Assembly (NCBI GenBank): GCA_964622255.1
Contig: CAZUPK010000045.1
Coordinates: 1 to 33,654 of the forward strand
Source: SZUA-1377 sp964622255
Lineage (GTDB): Bacteria; Campylobacterota; Campylobacteria; Campylobacterales; QNZT01
Reading direction: 5' to 3'
DNA length: 33,654 nucleotides
In this document: positions 31,558 to 33,654 of the stretch, one piece after another
Position numbering within the stretch: the first letter of the stretch is position 1
Layout of the letters: every line of letters starts with the position of its first letter
Notes under the pieces: model-generated
The model's database searches: none
The model's input: only the letters and a program-made list of their open reading frames with translations
Told to the model about the DNA's origin: nothing
Position numbers and translations under genes: made by a program

Positions 31558-33110
31558 GAGTATCAAAAACAATTCTTATCTTTTTAAGTTCACTCTTTAT
31601 GATGGTTGCTTATAACTATACTTTTTTTGTAAAAAGTTTTGATATTTTTGGCTCATATAGCTTTTTATTTTCTTTAGGGATAACTTTATTTTTATTTATA
31701 GCACTTTTGATAGTTTTATTTGATAGCAGATGGAGTTTAAAACCTTTTATCATCTTCTTTTTTCTTTTAGGAAGTATAACAGCTTATTTTACAAATGAGT
31801 ATGGGGTTATCATAGATGATAAAATGGTTCAAAATGCATTTGAGACAGATATATCTGAGTCAGTAGGGCTTTTTAGTTTTAAATTGTTAGTTTATTTTTT
31901 ATTTTTAGGAGTTTTACCATCATATTTTGTTTTTAAAACAAAGATGGATTATCCAAGCTTTAAAAACAATATTATCTATAAGATAAAAATGTTCATCATA
32001 ATAGTATCTTTTTTAGGACTAAATATATATCTTTTTTCAAAAGCATATACAAGTTTTTTTAGAGAGTATAAAATACTTAGATTTCAAACTATACCTACAT
32101 ATCCTTTTTATAGTTGGGGATACTACTTGCACGAAAAATATTGGACAAAAAAGATACCGTTTACAAAAATAGGTGAGGATGCAAAACTTATAAAAAGTGA
32201 GGGAAAACCTAAGCTTATGATATTTATTTTAGGTGAAGCCGCAAGATGGGACCATTTTAGCATAAACGGATATGAAAAAAAAACAAATCCTCTAATGCAA
32301 AGTGATAGTGAGATAATCTCTTTAAAAAACTTTTACTCTTGCGGAACAGAGACAGCTGTTAGTGTTCCTTGTATGTTTAGTGATTTGACAAGAAAAGAGT
32401 ATAATAATAAAAAGGCTAAAAATAGATCCTCTTTGATAGATGTTTTAAAAGGTGCCGGAGTTAGAGTTTTATGGATAGACAATAATTCTAACTCAAAAGG
32501 TGTAGCAGTTAGGATAAAAAACTATAAAAGCATCAAAGATGGTTGTAATGGAGAGTGTAGAGATGAGGTGATGCTAAAAGGATTAGAAGAGTTTTTAAAA
32601 GAGCCTAAAACTACCTTTATAGTTTTGCACCAGATGGGAAGCCATGGACCTAAATACTATAAAAGATATGATAAAAAATATGAAAAGTTTAGACCGGTTT
32701 GTAAAACAAATCAACTGCAAAAATGCTCAAAAGATGAGATATCAAATGCCTATGACAATACGATAGTTTACACCGACTTTTTTATAGAAGAGGTAAAAAA
32801 ACTTTTAAAAGATGAATCTAAAAAGTATAGAGTTGCTTTATGGTATGCAAGTGATCACGGAGAAAGCCTTGGAGAAAACGGTATCTATCTTCATGGACTT
32901 CCTTACTTTTTAGCCCCAGAGGCTCAAAAACATCCTGCATCCATTCTTTGGTTTAGCGATGAGTTTGGTGTTAAAAAAGAGTGTATAAAAAATTTAAGTG
33001 AAAAAAAGCTTTCACAAGATAATATCTTTAGCTCGGTTTTAAAAGTTATGGGAGTAAAAACGAAAGTTTATGATGAAAAGTTGGATATGTTTGCCAAGTG
33101 CAAACAATAG
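31554..33110 (+). CDS. eptA: EptA-type lipid phosphoethanolamine transferase
   Basis: This 518-residue inner membrane enzyme has five transmembrane helices (about 8-27, 38-57, 63-80, 108-127, 144-164) and a periplasmic alkaline-phosphatase-fold domain. The catalytic nucleophile is T267 in SCGTETAVSVPC, bracketed by C263 and C273. Metal ligands include E228 (GEAAR), D434-H435 (SDHGESLGE), and H447 (YLHG). It transfers phosphoethanolamine from phosphatidylethanolamine to lipid A or another acceptor. In C. jejuni the homologous EptC also modifies the flagellar rod protein FlgG, so the target is not certain here. Such decoration can reduce binding of cationic peptides. Confidence 0.93.
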   Translation: MRVSKTILIFLSSLFMMVAYNYTFFVKSFDIFGSYSFLFSLGITLFLFIALLIVLFDSRWSLKPFIIFFFLLGSITAYFTNEYGVIIDDKMVQNAFETDISESVGLFSFKLLVYFLFLGVLPSYFVFKTKMDYPSFKNNIIYKIKMFIIIVSFLGLNIYLFSKAYTSFFREYKILRFQTIPTYPFYSWGYYLHEKYWTKKIPFTKIGEDAKLIKSEGKPKLMIFILGEAARWDHFSINGYEKKTNPLMQSDSEIISLKNFYSCGTETAVSVPCMFSDLTRKEYNNKKAKNRSSLIDVLKGAGVRVLWIDNNSNSKGVAVRIKNYKSIKDGCNGECRDEVMLKGLEEFLKEPKTTFIVLHQMGSHGPKYYKRYDKKYEKFRPVCKTNQLQKCSKDEISNAYDNTIVYTDFFIEEVKKLLKDESKKYRVALWYASDHGESLGENGIYLHGLPYFLAPEAQKHPASILWFSDEFGVKKECIKNLSEKKLSQDNIFSSVLKVMGVKTKVYDEKLDMFAKCKQ

Positions 33111-33122
33111 TAGGAGAATAAA

Positions 33123-33654
33123 GTGTTAAAAAATAGTAGATTTAAGTTTTTGTTTTTTATGATTTGTGGTTTTATAGTTATTAGTTTTTTAACAAGAGTT
33201 TTTTTAATGATTGTTAGTTTTGATAACCTTGATTTAAATATTTTTACTCTTGTAAAAATGTTTTTAGTTGGTTTTTTATATGATTTTGTAGCCTCTTCAT
33301 ACTACTTTATACCTTTAGTAATATACCTTTTGTTGGTTCCTCAAAGAGTTTTTAACTCTAAGATAAATAAGATTATTTTATTTTTAATGGCAATTAGTAT
33401 CTTTTTTGCTATGCTTTTTAATAGTGTTAGCGAATACTTTTTTTGGGAAGAGTTTGGGAAAAGATTTAACTTTATAGCAGTTGATTATCTTGTTTATACT
33501 CACGAAGTGATAAAAAATATACAAGAATCATATCCTGTAAATATTATTATTTCAATAATCCTTATCGTAAGTATTATGATAGTTTATATGTTTAAAGATA
33601 AGATTTTTATCAAAGAAGATAGAACTGTTTTTTCTCAAAGATTAAAGATGTCAG
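33123..33654 (+). CDS. MdoB/LtaS-type sulfatase-fold transferase, N-terminal part
   Basis: Truncated by the window edge: 177 codons are visible. I translated it by hand, with a GTG start at 33123-33125 behind AGGAG with 6-nt spacing, 12 bp after eptA. The visible part is four to five transmembrane helices and the segment EYFFWEEFGKRFNFIAVDY, followed by YTHEVIKNIQESYP, which is typical of the linker before the catalytic domain in the MdoB/LTA synthase family. The catalytic domain lies outside the window. It probably transfers a phosphoglycerol or phosphoethanolamine head group to an envelope acceptor. Confidence 0.8.
   Translation, partial: MLKNSRFKFLFFMICGFIVISFLTRVFLMIVSFDNLDLNIFTLVKMFLVGFLYDFVASSYYFIPLVIYLLLVPQRVFNSKINKIILFLMAISIFFAMLFNSVSEYFFWEEFGKRFNFIAVDYLVYTHEVIKNIQESYPVNIIISIILIVSIMIVYMFKDKIFIKEDRTVFSQRLKMS

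Overview
The window is AT-rich and tightly packed. Its gene order matches the Campylobacterota (Epsilonproteobacteria). The succession ccoNOQP, small membrane genes, fixH-like, addB-like, then DUF507-carA, a MotE-like gene and purA is close to the Campylobacter jejuni arrangement as I remember it. The protein sequences (CcoN, MurE, RpoA, DUF4006-like) fit that phylum. I cannot assign a genus from sequence alone. A cbb3 oxidase and DsbD point to a microaerobic or aerobic Gram-negative cell.

Layout. Positions 1-4180 hold the 3' part of a restriction-like module, read on the minus strand: a phospholipase D-like nuclease fused to a SWI2/SNF2 helicase, overlapped by the start of a large Eco57I-type DNA methyltransferase that runs off the window. 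It lies directly behind an AddB-like nuclease gene (4222-6486), where C. jejuni carries addA. Upstream of that is the respiratory locus (6473-11171): ccoN, ccoO, ccoQ, ccoP, a DUF4006-like gene, a 34-residue membrane protein, a TPM-like membrane protein and fixH. Then come DUF507-carA, a NifX-like/TrmO pair, a MotE-like coiled-coil protein, and hisZ-purA. A secreted protein made of two identical six-cysteine modules follows (16779-17369). Next are a five-gene unit (2Fe-2S ferredoxin-like, panD, ybaB, ispA, tkt), the nfu-TPR-murE unit, and the alpha ribosomal operon (rpmJ, rpsM, rpsK, rpsD, rpoA, rplQ).

Upstream of rpmJ is a stretch without infA or other genes. It contains a good promoter candidate, two directly adjacent hairpins, and then a decayed IS3-family transposase fragment at 27049-27333. 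This looks like a rearrangement scar. Beyond it, dsbD and an M48 metalloprotease form a pair. All genes up to 30262 lie on the minus strand. At 30388 the direction switches to a plus-strand unit: an LhgO-like FAD oxidoreductase, an EptA-type phosphoethanolamine transferase, and the start of an MdoB/LtaS-type transferase, so at least the last two act on the envelope.

The parts most worth a second look are the PLD-helicase/methyltransferase module and its position, the tandem six-cysteine secreted protein, the unassigned small membrane proteins in the cbb3 locus, and the structured leader ahead of rpmJ. No rRNA, tRNA or CRISPR array was seen.
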